From Bdellovibrio sp. 22V (GTDB lineage Bacteria > Bdellovibrionota > Bdellovibrionia > Bdellovibrionales > Bdellovibrionaceae), in NCBI RefSeq assembly GCF_030169785.1, contig NZ_CP125854.1, forward strand, positions 2,604,001 to 2,668,000: a DNA stretch of 64,000 bases. The letters are read 5' to 3'. The notes under the pieces were generated by a model. That model was not told the DNA's origin, searched no databases, and was given only the letters and a program-made list of their open reading frames with translations. Shown one piece after another: positions 44,200 through 51,291 of the stretch (position 1 is the stretch's first letter; every line of letters begins with the position of its first letter). The position numbers were made by a program, and so were the translations under genes.

Positions 44200-44550
44200 T
44201 TACTCCGCGCTATCAAGGTTGATTGTGGATGTTCTTGCCTCTTTCACTTCACGGCAATTCCACTTTGCTTCCTCAAGATTTTTTCTGACGTTGGAAACAA
44301 ACTCAACACAAGAATTTGGATTTAAACCTGAACCGATCGTCTCATCCACACCTTGCTTAGTGTAAATCGCACGGCATTTTTGATCGGAACCCATTTCAAC
44401 ACGCAGAGTACGCACGGTTTTGTTGTGTTTACACAGAACCAGGGAGTCCCCCAGATCAGCGTACGACAACGACGAAAAAAAAAGCACTGCCATCGTTGCC
44501 GAGAACAGTGCTTTTTTGTTTTTTACTGCAGAGATTTGGTCTCTTTTCAA
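44200..44550 (-). CDS. Small exported Cys-containing hypothetical protein with TTG start
   Basis: I start at TTG 44550: GAGGAG ends 6 bases upstream, and the product begins with a basic stretch (KRDQISAVKNKK) and hydrophobic core (ALFSATMAVLFFSSLSYA), a good signal peptide. The only ATG in this stretch (44493) would remove its basic end. The mature part of about 85 residues has four cysteines (VLCKHN, QKCRAI, NSCVEF, WNCREV). Oddly, the DNA encoding the signal peptide forms a terminator-like hairpin (44475-44517). It is coupled to the nitrilase gene. Family unknown. Confidence 0.58.
   Translation of the reverse strand: MKRDQISAVKNKKALFSATMAVLFFSSLSYADLGDSLVLCKHNKTVRTLRVEMGSDQKCRAIYTKQGVDETIGSGLNPNSCVEFVSNVRKNLEEAKWNCREVKEARTSTINLDSAE
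44475..44517. other. Terminator-like hairpin inside the signal-peptide codons
   Basis: AAAAAAAAAGCACTG (44475-44489) and CAGTGCTTTTTT (44506-44517) pair around a 16-base loop, giving A and T tracts on both strands inside the reading frame of the 44200 gene. It could attenuate that operon or be a by-product of Lys and Phe codons. Confidence 0.55.
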
Positions 44551-44693
44551 GCTGCTCTCCTCTTTGTCAAAGTTGCGGAATGTACTTCCTAAACTCAACT
44601 TTGATTTTACGCAGCTAAGTATGAGACTAAAACGAAGAGATCGCCTTAAGGACCAAATTTAGACTTTGTCTTAGGCAAACTTTGCCCATCAAC

Positions 44694-44714
44694 AACTCCG
44701 GCTAGGCCGGAGTT
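44694..44714 (-). terminator. Terminator of the rpmB-rplX transcript
   Basis: AACTCCGGC-tag-GCCGGAGTT, a perfect 9-bp stem 7 bp after the rplX stop. The T tract on the minus strand is short (GTTGTTG). Confidence 0.6.
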
Positions 44715-44720
44715 TTGTGA

Positions 44721-44981
44721 CTACGCAGACTTAGACTTAGTCGCTTTTTTAGAAGTCTTTTTCTCTTTAGAAGCAGCTTCAACCAACTTCACGTTAGAGT
44801 AGTCAATGAAGCCTTCTTTTTTCAAAAGACCGTCTTTTTTGTCGTAGTGTGTTTGAACTTTCACACCTTGAACTTGGATTTTCATGTTTTTAGCGTCTAC
44901 AGCCAAAACTGAACCCTTTTTACCTTTGTCAGAGCCAGTGATAACTTGAACAGTTGCGCCTTTTTTAATTTTCAATTTCAT
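44721..44981 (-). CDS. rplX: Ribosomal protein L24 (uL24), standalone copy
   Basis: 86 residues with the KOW motif (VQVITGSDKGKKGSVLAVD) and the L24 C-terminal block with EGFIDYSNVKLVE. The middle is shorter than standard L24, and a Lys/Ser/Thr-rich tail (KEKKTSKKATKSKSA) ends the chain. It follows rpmB by 14 bp instead of lying in the spc operon beside rplN and rplE, so it may be a second, alternative L24. GAGG precedes the ATG. Role: early 50S assembly. Confidence 0.85.
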   Translation of the reverse strand: MKLKIKKGATVQVITGSDKGKKGSVLAVDAKNMKIQVQGVKVQTHYDKKDGLLKKEGFIDYSNVKLVEAASKEKKTSKKATKSKSA

Positions 44982-44995
44982 GGATGGCCTCGTAA

Positions 44996-45283
44996 TTAGT
45001 TCTTAGAAGAGATTTTCTTTTTGATTCTCATCTTAACGGCCATAGCTCTTTTAGAAAGCTTGGAGTCGTCAGAGTTAAGGATGTAGTTATCGAAACCGCC
45101 CATATGCTCCATGTCACGGATAGCGCTGGTCGCGATTTGCAATCTCACCATTTGGTTCAAAACGCGGCTAAAGATGCGTTTTTTCTGAACATTTGGTTGA
45201 GCTGTTGATTTTGTTTTAATGTTGGAGTGAGACACCAAGTTTTTTACAACAGGGCCTTTTCCAGTAATTTCACATCTGCTCAT
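44996..45283 (-). CDS. rpmB: Ribosomal protein L28 (bL28)
   Basis: 95 residues beginning MSRCEITGKGPVVKNLVSHS then NIKTKSTAQPNVQKKRIF, the L28 N-terminal signature, followed by a helical extension. ATG 45283 is preceded by GAGGAG; the longer frame to 45331 is not needed. It has only one Cys, so the zinc-ribbon (four-Cys) form is absent. Coupled to rplX, an unusual partner: rpmB is more often beside rpmG. Confidence 0.9.
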   Translation of the reverse strand: MSRCEITGKGPVVKNLVSHSNIKTKSTAQPNVQKKRIFSRVLNQMVRLQIATSAIRDMEHMGGFDNYILNSDDSKLSKRAMAVKMRIKKKISSKN

Positions 45284-45460
45284 ACTAAGCTCCTCTAATT
45301 CAATCTGGATACAAGTCTGGGTCAACGCCATCCTTCAAATTAAATAGGGGCGCCGCAAACAAGAAGTAACCATATAAAGTAAAAAGACACTTGATGGCAA
45401 CTCTTTTTTCTTGTACACACATTAACTCGCTAACCAATAGGAAATCGAAAGAGGATAGTA

Positions 45461-45730
45461 ATGAAAAAGACAACTCGTAGCAAATACCGTCAGGAATTCT
45501 CAGGCGACCACGTATTCGATTACAAAGATCCAGCATCTTTGACTCGTTTTATCGGTGACGGTGGTAAAATCACTCCATCTAGAATCTCTAAACTTAGCGT
45601 AGCTCAACAAAAACGCGTTGCTGCTGCTGTTAAGAAAGCTCGTAACCTTGGCCTATTGCCATCTGGTTCTGACGCTTACGACACTTTCTCTAGAGCGGAA
45701 GCTATTTCCCCTGCTCCATTCGAGATCTAA
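45461..45730 (+). CDS. rpsR: Ribosomal protein S18 (bS18)
   Basis: 89 residues with the S18 signature FDYKDPASLTRFIGDGGKITP followed by SRISKLS and then KKARNLGLLP. It has no cysteine, the zinc-free form. It is divergent from rpmB-rplX, not between rpsF and rplI, so it may be a second copy or an unusual location. GAGG precedes the ATG. Codon use is highly biased to the preferred set, so it should be strongly expressed. Confidence 0.92.
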   Translation: MKKTTRSKYRQEFSGDHVFDYKDPASLTRFIGDGGKITPSRISKLSVAQQKRVAAAVKKARNLGLLPSGSDAYDTFSRAEAISPAPFEI

Positions 45731-45770
45731 TTAGATTTCGTTGAAAAATTGAGATTTCCTTATTGGAAAA

Positions 45771-45800
45771 CGAAAAAAGGGTCACTACGGCCCTTTTTTC
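45771..45800 (+). terminator. Terminator of rpsR
   Basis: CGAAAAAAGGG-tcactacggC-CCTTTTTTC: A and T tracts bracket a short GC core 40 bp past the rpsR stop. Confidence 0.8.
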
Positions 45801-45841
45801 ATTTTTACCCCGAAGGGGTTGAGGGCAGGATGCCCGAAATC

Positions 45842-45866
45842 AAAAGCCGGTGAAAACCGGCTTTTT
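45842..45866 (+). terminator. Second hairpin terminator after rpsR
   Basis: AAAAGCCGGT-gaa-AACCGGCTTTTT: 10-bp stem and T run, downstream of the first terminator and just before the palindromic element. Confidence 0.8.
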
Positions 45867-45890
45867 GCGTTTCTACCCTTTCGCAAAACA

Positions 45891-46012
45891 GAAACGTCAC
45901 AGACAGGGTTCAGCCGAGGCGCGACCGAGGAAGGCGCAGAGGCGTACTTTTAAGTACGCCGCACAAGCCGCCCGACCGAGCAACGAAGGATCAACCCTGT
46001 ATGGGACGTTTC
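45891..46012. repeat. 122-bp element with nested inverted repeats (MITE-like or structured RNA)
   Basis: Outer arms GAAACGTC (45891-45898) / GACGTTTC (46005-46012), next arms ACAGGGTT (45903-45910) / AACCCTGT (45993-46000), and a central palindrome GGCGTACTTTTAAGTACGCC at 45941-45960. CGACCGAG occurs directly repeated on both sides (near 45922 and 45973). The right end supplies the last codons and stop of the minus-strand membrane protein. Nested arms around a central hairpin suggest a folded RNA or a small non-autonomous element. Confidence 0.6.
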
Positions 46013-46392
46013 CGGCGGAGCTTCCACCAAACATAGGCCGTGAAAGCCATCATAATCGTGTAACTTTTACTCGACCACTGATGCAAAATCGGCCCGGGAA
46101 TCCCGATAAAGGAAAGCTGATCAAAAGGCACTCCCCAGTTAGCGAGGCGAATTCCCAAAATCGGGAGCGCAAAAAGAGTCCAAAACTGCAGAACAGCCAC
46201 GAACCAGAAAAACTCAGTGAGTTCGGCCCTCTTATATTCCAACGCCATCAGCACCGCCGGCAGAACGACAAAAAGCACTCCAGCCACGGTCGCGGCGATC
46301 TGGCGATCCGGAATGACCTTAAAAATCGCCATCACAAGAACAATCACAATAAACTGGGCAAGCAAATATCCAAGAAAAGCATTTCGTCTCAT
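45991..46392 (-). CDS. Four-helix membrane protein of unknown family
   Basis: Start at ATG 46392 (MRRNAFLGYLLAQFIVIVLV), the only ATG in the region; a TTG at 46428 is possible. About 133 residues with four hydrophobic segments: NAFLGYLLAQFIVIVLVMAIF, AATVAGVLFVVLPAVLMALE, FFWFVAVLQFWTLFALPIL and SYTIMMAFTAYVWWKLRRK. The C-terminus ends inside the 122-bp element, so the last dozen codons may be recent. No Shine-Dalgarno is strong. Function unknown. Confidence 0.55.
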   Translation of the reverse strand: MRRNAFLGYLLAQFIVIVLVMAIFKVIPDRQIAATVAGVLFVVLPAVLMALEYKRAELTEFFWFVAVLQFWTLFALPILGIRLANWGVPFDQLSFIGIPGPILHQWSSKSYTIMMAFTAYVWWKLRRKRPIQG

Positions 46393-46529
46393 GTCCAAGA
46401 AGCTAGTCCACCACTTAGGACAACTCAAGCCCGGCCGCAGCTAAGATGCAAATAAATGCACAACCGCAACAATTTGTTCCGGTTCCCGCTTTGCAAAAAG
46501 GGTCTGCGAACACTTTCGGAGGACCTTTT

Positions 46530-46733
46530 ATGAATAATGAAATGACGCTTTTGACTCTGCAATCCCAACTGCAAAACTTCGGTTTGAATCCACGCGAGTG
46601 GACCTTGCAACGAATCCGCTCTCTCACATGTTTGATTCAGAATAATGAAGACAAGAATTTCGCCCTGTACGGAAAGCTCGAGTTCCGCAACCAGAAATGG
46701 CGCTGGAAATCGCTCGAGCTAGTTTCTCTTTAG
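46530..46733 (+). CDS. Small hypothetical protein (67 residues)
   Basis: ATG 46530 follows GGAGG by 7 bases, which decides the start; the open frame extends to 46446 without a ribosome site. The product is soluble, with SQLQNFGLNPREWTLQRIRS and a C-terminal KLEFRNQKWRWKSLELVSL block rich in aromatic and basic residues. Function unknown. Its stop overlaps the convergent gene by 4 bp. Confidence 0.55.
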   Translation: MNNEMTLLTLQSQLQNFGLNPREWTLQRIRSLTCLIQNNEDKNFALYGKLEFRNQKWRWKSLELVSL

Positions 46734-47392
46734 AAGGATTCACAGCGGACGGAGAATAAGCTGCGGTTCCAAATATCTTGCTCTGACATCACCGCCGTTG
46801 CGGGACGTGGCTCAACAGCCACTTGAGCAGGGTCTGAAGGAGGCGGAATTTCCTCCCCAGGAAGTTTCGCAACGACTCTTTGACGGAAGGCAAGCCAGCC
46901 TTCCTCCCCGTTCGCACGAATGAAAATACTTTTTAAGCGACAGAAGTTCGCGATCTCCGCCTCTTGCATCCAGCCGAATCGCTCGAGTCCCGGCTCAGGA
47001 GGTTTAATTCCCCATGCTAAACGCACCATCAACTCGAGGCCGTCATTCAAGGCGGCCTTCACTTCATTGATATTAAAAAGCTGAGTCGTACATTCGCTCG
47101 AAGCTTTGCCAACATCGTCTGCCACTTTTTTAAGCGCCAAGAAATACTCATAACAAGACCCCGGACTGTTGCCCAGCTGACAAGCCTCTTTAGCGCGTGT
47201 GATCGCCGGAGGAATCTTGTTCTTCTTCACTTCCGTAGGAAAGATGTTCCCGGCCTGCAATTCCCGCAAAGTCGTAGCCTGCGTGTCACAAACAGTGTGC
47301 GGCGGGCTCATAATCATGAAGACGACAATGCCTACTAATATGGCTAAAAATGCGAGAACGGGTTTAGGAAGCGAGTTTATGAAGTTTTCCAT
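46730..47392 (-). CDS. Membrane-anchored periplasmic hypothetical protein
   Basis: 220 residues. An N-terminal helix at about 11-28 (VLAFLAILVGIVVFMIMS) with no obvious cleavage site serves as anchor or signal; the rest is predicted periplasmic and helical, with cysteines (HTVCDT, KEACQL, GSCYEY, SECTTQ, NFCRLK, VRCESF) suggesting three disulfides. PPSDPAQVAVEPRPATA is a Pro/Ala linker. No ribosome binding site precedes the ATG. Family unknown. Confidence 0.6.
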   Translation of the reverse strand: MENFINSLPKPVLAFLAILVGIVVFMIMSPPHTVCDTQATTLRELQAGNIFPTEVKKNKIPPAITRAKEACQLGNSPGSCYEYFLALKKVADDVGKASSECTTQLFNINEVKAALNDGLELMVRLAWGIKPPEPGLERFGWMQEAEIANFCRLKSIFIRANGEEGWLAFRQRVVAKLPGEEIPPPSDPAQVAVEPRPATAVMSEQDIWNRSLFSVRCESF

Positions 47393-47474
47393 GAAAAAAA
47401 GAATAGCAATGTCGTGCGTTAGGATCTAGTGATTTGACAACAGGCCCATTAATTATTTATTGTCCTGTCCTCGT

Positions 47475-47551
<77 letters not shown>

Positions 47552-47558
47552 ATTTTAC

Positions 47559-47600
47559 AAAAAAGCCGAGTGGCATTGCAGATGCCAGTCGGCTTTTTTG
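47559..47600 (+). terminator. Terminator of tRNA-Pro
   Basis: AAAAAAGCCGA / TCGGCTTTTTT with an inner GGCAT/ATGCC stem, 8 bp after the tRNA CCA end. Confidence 0.93.
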
Positions 47601-47647
47601 TTTTTATGATCTGGAAGCGATAGGCTTCGAATTTATCGGTCAAGCTT

Positions 47648-47750
47648 GGGTCGTAGGTTCGCTCGCCCTAGCAGGATGCTAGCGCGAGGGTGCCGAAGGC
47701 AGGGCGAAGCCCCGAGCGCCACGATGGCGCGAGCCCCATCCCTCCCAAGA
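47648..47750. repeat. Structured GC-rich tail starting with a copy of the tRNA-Pro T-arm
   Basis: GGGTCGTAGGTTCG at 47648-47661 exactly repeats 47519-47532 of the tRNA. It continues into a hairpin CTCGC-c-CTAGCA-gga-TGCTAG-c-GCGAG (47662-47688), a GGGC-gaa-GCCC hairpin and GCGCC-acgat-GGCGC. It resembles an integration scar or a small structured RNA next to the tRNA. No open reading frame covers it. Confidence 0.55.
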
Positions 47751-47763
47751 GTCCCGCAGCCCA

Positions 47764-48213
47764 TCAAGTCCCATTTATTTTCCTTACAAATGTATCCCGA
47801 GGTTTAACAAGGCGACCGCTTTGCGCACGCACCTCAATTCGACGCAAAGGTTGAGCGTTTTTTGTATCCAGCAAAACAGAATGCTTTTCTTTGTTTTTGA
47901 AAAAATAGTCTTCACCCCACTGACGGAGAGCAACGATAACCGTAAACAAGCTCTCCCCTTTTTCAGTCAAATGATACTCTTGGTAAGCACTGCCGTCTGC
48001 CGCAGGACGGATTTCTAAGACTCCTTCGTCAACCAGATGTTTCAACCGTTCGGCGAGGATATTTTTTGCTATGTCGAGGCTTTTTTGAAATTCCCCAAAT
48101 CGAGAAACTTTATCAAAGGCGTCTCGTATAATGAGGAGCGACCACCAATCTCCAATGGAATCCAAAGCTCTTGCGACGGGACAAGGGGCTTGTTTTAAGC
48201 TTTTCCTCTTCAT
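47764..48213 (-). CDS. HxlR-family transcriptional regulator
   Basis: 149-residue winged-helix regulator of the HxlR (MarR-like) family: CPVARALDSIGDWWSLLIIRDAFD at residues 11-34, then FGEFQKSLDIAKNILAERLKHLVDEGVLE, the recognition helix region. A Cys in the N-terminal CPVARAL block is the conserved residue that can act as a redox sensor. GAGGTGAGAA precedes the ATG. Divergent from an MFS gene, with two similar palindromes in the shared gap; it likely represses that transporter and itself. Confidence 0.9.
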   Translation of the reverse strand: MKRKSLKQAPCPVARALDSIGDWWSLLIIRDAFDKVSRFGEFQKSLDIAKNILAERLKHLVDEGVLEIRPAADGSAYQEYHLTEKGESLFTVIVALRQWGEDYFFKNKEKHSVLLDTKNAQPLRRIEVRAQSGRLVKPRDTFVRKINGT

Positions 48214-48227
48214 TTCTCACCTCTTCG

Positions 48228-48252
48228 AAGTAGTTGCATTATAAAACTACTT
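48228..48252. promoter_or_regulatory. Operator 1 for HxlR
   Basis: AAGTAGTT-gcattataa-AACTACTT, perfect 8-bp arms. It shares GTTKCATTATWAAACTAS with operator 2 (48271 region). It lies 15 bp before the HxlR start on its own strand and may cover the MFS -35 (TTGCAT). Confidence 0.75.
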
Positions 48253-48262
48253 TATCTATACC

Positions 48263-48291
48263 ACAACTGGTTTCATTATTAAACTAGTTGT
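48263..48291. promoter_or_regulatory. Operator 2 for HxlR
   Basis: ACAACTGGTTT-cattatt-AAACTAGTTGT, 11-bp arms with one mismatch; same core as operator 1, 38 bp away. It ends 14 bp before the MFS start, overlapping the likely 5' untranslated region. Confidence 0.75.
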
Positions 48292-48305
48292 CTAAGGAGT
48301 TTTCT

Positions 48306-49472
48306 ATGCGAGGCCTGTTTGTCTTATTCTCTGTTGCGGCAGGTTTGAGTGTTGCCAACATCTATTATGCTCAGCCTTTGCTGGATCAAATATCTCTCAG
48401 TCTTGGAATTTCTCATGCTGCGATAGGTGTCGCGATCACTCTGACTCAAATAGGATATGCGTTTGGTTTGTTTTTTCTCGTTCCATTGGGAGATATCCTT
48501 AACCGACGTTGGCTGATCTCTTCCCACCTTGGTCTTTCAAGTGTGATGTTGCTCTTTGTTGCTACTTCTTCCAATTCTTGGGTTTTGCTGGGTGCACTCA
48601 TCGGCGTAGGACTTTTAGCCGTGGTAATTCAAACGCTGGTGGCCTATGCGACGACTCTTTCCTCTCCAGAGCACGCGGGTCGCGCCGTTGGCACCGTCAC
48701 AAGCGGAGTGATTTTGGGAATTCTTCTTTCAAGGACTGTTGCAGGAGTTATCTCCGACGCTCTAGGCTGGAGAGCCGTTTATTTATTCTCTGCTGCGTGC
48801 ACTTTTCTAATGAGTCTTTTGCTTTTTAAGCTCCTCCCTCAAAGAGATGAAAAAACCGTCCTGCCCTATTTTGATTTATTAAAATCCACAGTCATGATTT
48901 TTCTGGATGAACCACTTTTGAGGCTTCGTGCTTCGTTTTGTTTTTTAATTTTTGCAACCTTTAGCTGCTTCTGGACTCCGCTTGTACTGCCACTGAGTGC
49001 TCCGCCATTTATGTTTTCACATACCCAAATAGGTCTATTTGGTTTAGCCGGGGCTGTCGGAGCCTTGATTGCAACAAAGGCGGGTCGATTGACTGACAAA
49101 GGCTTAGGAAATGAAGCCACAGGAGTTAGCTTTTTCCTTCTCACTTTGTCGTGGCTATTGATCAGTCGTCTTTATTCATCCATCGCTGTCTTAGTGGTCG
49201 GCGTGATTCTGATGGATCTCGCGATTCAGGCGATTCATGTCACGAATCAAGGTATGATTCTTAAACTAAGACCAGGATCACAAAGTCGAATCGTCGCGAC
49301 CTATATGATTTTTTACTCTCTTGGTAGCGGCGTTGGAGCAATTACCTCGACGATGATTTACTCTGCTTTTGGCTGGATGGGCGTGTGCATCCTCGGTAGT
49401 GTTTTTAGCAGCTTTGGTTTTTTGCTCTGGCTCGCCCACGCAGGCCTCAGACTTACCAAAGCCTCGGAATAA
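48306..49472 (+). CDS. MFS transporter under HxlR control
   Basis: 388-residue major facilitator with about 12 helices. Family marks: GLSVANIYYAQPLLDQI at the N-terminus, and the A-motif region LFFLVPLGDILNRRW. Start at ATG 48306, preceded by AAGGAG; the frame opens 6 codons earlier at TTG. It resembles YgaY/arabinose-efflux-type exporters of drugs or metabolites. Divergent from the hxlR gene, so the substrate is probably an inducer of the regulator. Confidence 0.9.
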   Translation: MRGLFVLFSVAAGLSVANIYYAQPLLDQISLSLGISHAAIGVAITLTQIGYAFGLFFLVPLGDILNRRWLISSHLGLSSVMLLFVATSSNSWVLLGALIGVGLLAVVIQTLVAYATTLSSPEHAGRAVGTVTSGVILGILLSRTVAGVISDALGWRAVYLFSAACTFLMSLLLFKLLPQRDEKTVLPYFDLLKSTVMIFLDEPLLRLRASFCFLIFATFSCFWTPLVLPLSAPPFMFSHTQIGLFGLAGAVGALIATKAGRLTDKGLGNEATGVSFFLLTLSWLLISRLYSSIAVLVVGVILMDLAIQAIHVTNQGMILKLRPGSQSRIVATYMIFYSLGSGVGAITSTMIYSAFGWMGVCILGSVFSSFGFLLWLAHAGLRLTKASE

Positions 49473-49532
49473 TCTGTTCGATCTTTCAGTGCGAAAACTT
49501 GAATACCGCGAGGAAAAGCCGAAAAGTTCCTA

Positions 49533-50837
49533 ATGCAGTGTTGGAACTTTTCCAGATCCCAAAAACAGGTGATGTTGATTCTTTTTTTTACGGTGCTCGC
49601 ACCTTTCTGTGCGCATGCCGAGAAATGCCAGGTCACGCGTTCCATCCTTCGTTCGATTAAAGAACGATCGCAACACTATGACGTCACAAATCTAGTGAAC
49701 GAAGTTCGTAAGTGCCGCTCTGAATATTCTGCGGCAGAGATGGCTCAACTAGATCAGTACTATAAACAGGGAAAAATGGCTGAAGCCAATCATCAACTCG
49801 GACGACTGGAATCCGCGGCTCAGTATCGCGACGTCAGCGAAGATGTCGCGCGCATAGAACAGCTTCTACGGGAAGGCGGCGGTCAAGCCGATAAAAAACG
49901 CCTGCACGCGGCTCTTGCAACGGGAAAGAAAAATCACGGAGCCGCTGCGAAAAACTGTGCGCCCGTCGATTTAAGAAAACATTTTGGTCCGCCACGCAAT
50001 CAAGACTCGATTGGCTGGTGTTACGCCTTTGTTGCCGCAGATCTCGTGTCATTCAAAAGTGGTTTCCGCGTTTCTGCGATGGATATGGCCGTGAACTTTT
50101 CACCGGAAAGATCCTCCGCAACGGAAAGATTCTTGCTGAAGAAGGGCGAGACTCACACTGATGTCATGGGTGGTATTCCCGCAAAGGCCATTGAACAGCT
50201 TCGCAACAAAGGATTCTGCCGGGAAAAAGATTCTCCTTCAGAATTTTACGGCAACCGCGACCTTAAGGGCTTCGTGGATCTGCTGGAGAAAGCTTCCGAC
50301 AAGTCGAAGGTGGATTATCTTTACACCAAATTCACCGAGCCTTCTTTGCGAGAGGACTGCGACCAGAAGCCCCACACGACTCGAAAAGAAATGTATCAGA
50401 TTATTCAGAAAAGTTATCCTAGTAACGTCGTTTACAATTACAATGAACAACGCTGTCAGAATCGCGTGGCCGTCAATTTGCCGAAGGTCGAAAGGATCAC
50501 AGATAAAGCAAAGTTCGCGACACCGTCGCATGAAAAGCGGAAAGAGATCGTAGATTTCATCGATAACAAGCTAAATAAAAAACTACCGTCGGCCATTGCT
50601 TACGAAGTGGAAGACTTGCTGGACATCCGGCCCGCGCAAATGGCACATGCCTCTATCATCGTAGGCCGCAGAGTGAATCAGCAAACCGGACAGTGCGAAT
50701 ACCTGCTGCGCAACAGTTGGGGCAAAGCCTGTGTCTATATGGATAAATACCAGTGCAACAGCGCCGATGGTTCGGTGTGGATTCCGCGGGAAGATCTTCA
50801 TAACACCACCTACGAAGCGACATCTTATGAAAAATAA
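49533..50837 (+). CDS. Secreted papain-like cysteine protease
   Basis: 434 residues. Signal peptide in the first 29 (MLILFFTVLAPFCAHA after a polar start), a helical charged prodomain-like segment (about 30-140), then a peptidase C1-like domain: Gln157 and Cys163 in PRNQDSIGWCYAFVAADL, His372 in QMAHASIIVGRR and Asn394 in LLRNSWGKAC. The Q-C-H-N order and NSWG motif are the papain hallmark. Several cysteines suggest disulfides. The start is uncertain: ATG 49533 or 49572. It overlaps the next exported gene by 11 bp. A digestive role against protein prey is inferred. Confidence 0.83.
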   Translation: MQCWNFSRSQKQVMLILFFTVLAPFCAHAEKCQVTRSILRSIKERSQHYDVTNLVNEVRKCRSEYSAAEMAQLDQYYKQGKMAEANHQLGRLESAAQYRDVSEDVARIEQLLREGGGQADKKRLHAALATGKKNHGAAAKNCAPVDLRKHFGPPRNQDSIGWCYAFVAADLVSFKSGFRVSAMDMAVNFSPERSSATERFLLKKGETHTDVMGGIPAKAIEQLRNKGFCREKDSPSEFYGNRDLKGFVDLLEKASDKSKVDYLYTKFTEPSLREDCDQKPHTTRKEMYQIIQKSYPSNVVYNYNEQRCQNRVAVNLPKVERITDKAKFATPSHEKRKEIVDFIDNKLNKKLPSAIAYEVEDLLDIRPAQMAHASIIVGRRVNQQTGQCEYLLRNSWGKACVYMDKYQCNSADGSVWIPREDLHNTTYEATSYEK

Positions 50838-51267
50838 ATTTGGCGGATTTCTTATTCTGATTTCTTTAATGCCTCTGTCTGCCCTTGCGCATTCTTTCAA
50901 GTGTCGTTCTGGAAATGTCGAGATTCCTTTCGGTCCCGACCAAAAAGAATCGAAAGAAGAAATTATCTGCATGACGACGGAACCTTTGCGTATTCTTTCG
51001 AAAAATTGCCTGGAAGGTTCGTGCGAGGCAATGACAAAACCTTATCCTCTTTCACAGGATCAACATAAGATATCCGCCATCGGAACACCCGGCGCCAATC
51101 TATGCACACGCTTAGGCGGTCATGCGCAAGTTGTGAACTTCCTAGTTGACGGCAAAACCACTGAACTGGATCGATGCTTGTTTAAAGACGGATCTTTTAT
51201 GGATCTAGGATCTTTCTGGAAGTTCATGACGGCTGAACCAGATAAGCGCGCTGAGTTTTTGAGGTAA
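50827..51267 (+). CDS. Exported protein overlapping the papain-like protease gene
   Basis: Start at ATG 50827, 11 bp before the protease stop; the frame is open much further upstream but that lies inside the protease. 146 residues with a signal peptide (GGFLILISLMPLSALA) and a mature part with six cysteines (FKCRSG, IICMTT, KNCLEGSC, NLCTRL, DRCLFK). Translational overlap with a secreted protease suggests co-secretion; a propeptide-like chaperone or inhibitor is possible, as for staphostatins downstream of staphopains. Family not recognised. Confidence 0.65.
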   Translation: MKNKFGGFLILISLMPLSALAHSFKCRSGNVEIPFGPDQKESKEEIICMTTEPLRILSKNCLEGSCEAMTKPYPLSQDQHKISAIGTPGANLCTRLGGHAQVVNFLVDGKTTELDRCLFKDGSFMDLGSFWKFMTAEPDKRAEFLR

Positions 51268-51291
51268 TCGCAATATCTTATCGCAAAAAAA

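Noticed and set aside
45850-46455. 201-codon plus-strand frame through the palindromic element
   Set aside because: It is composed of the repeat element and the antisense of the membrane gene; strongly basic and low-complexity, with no ribosome site.
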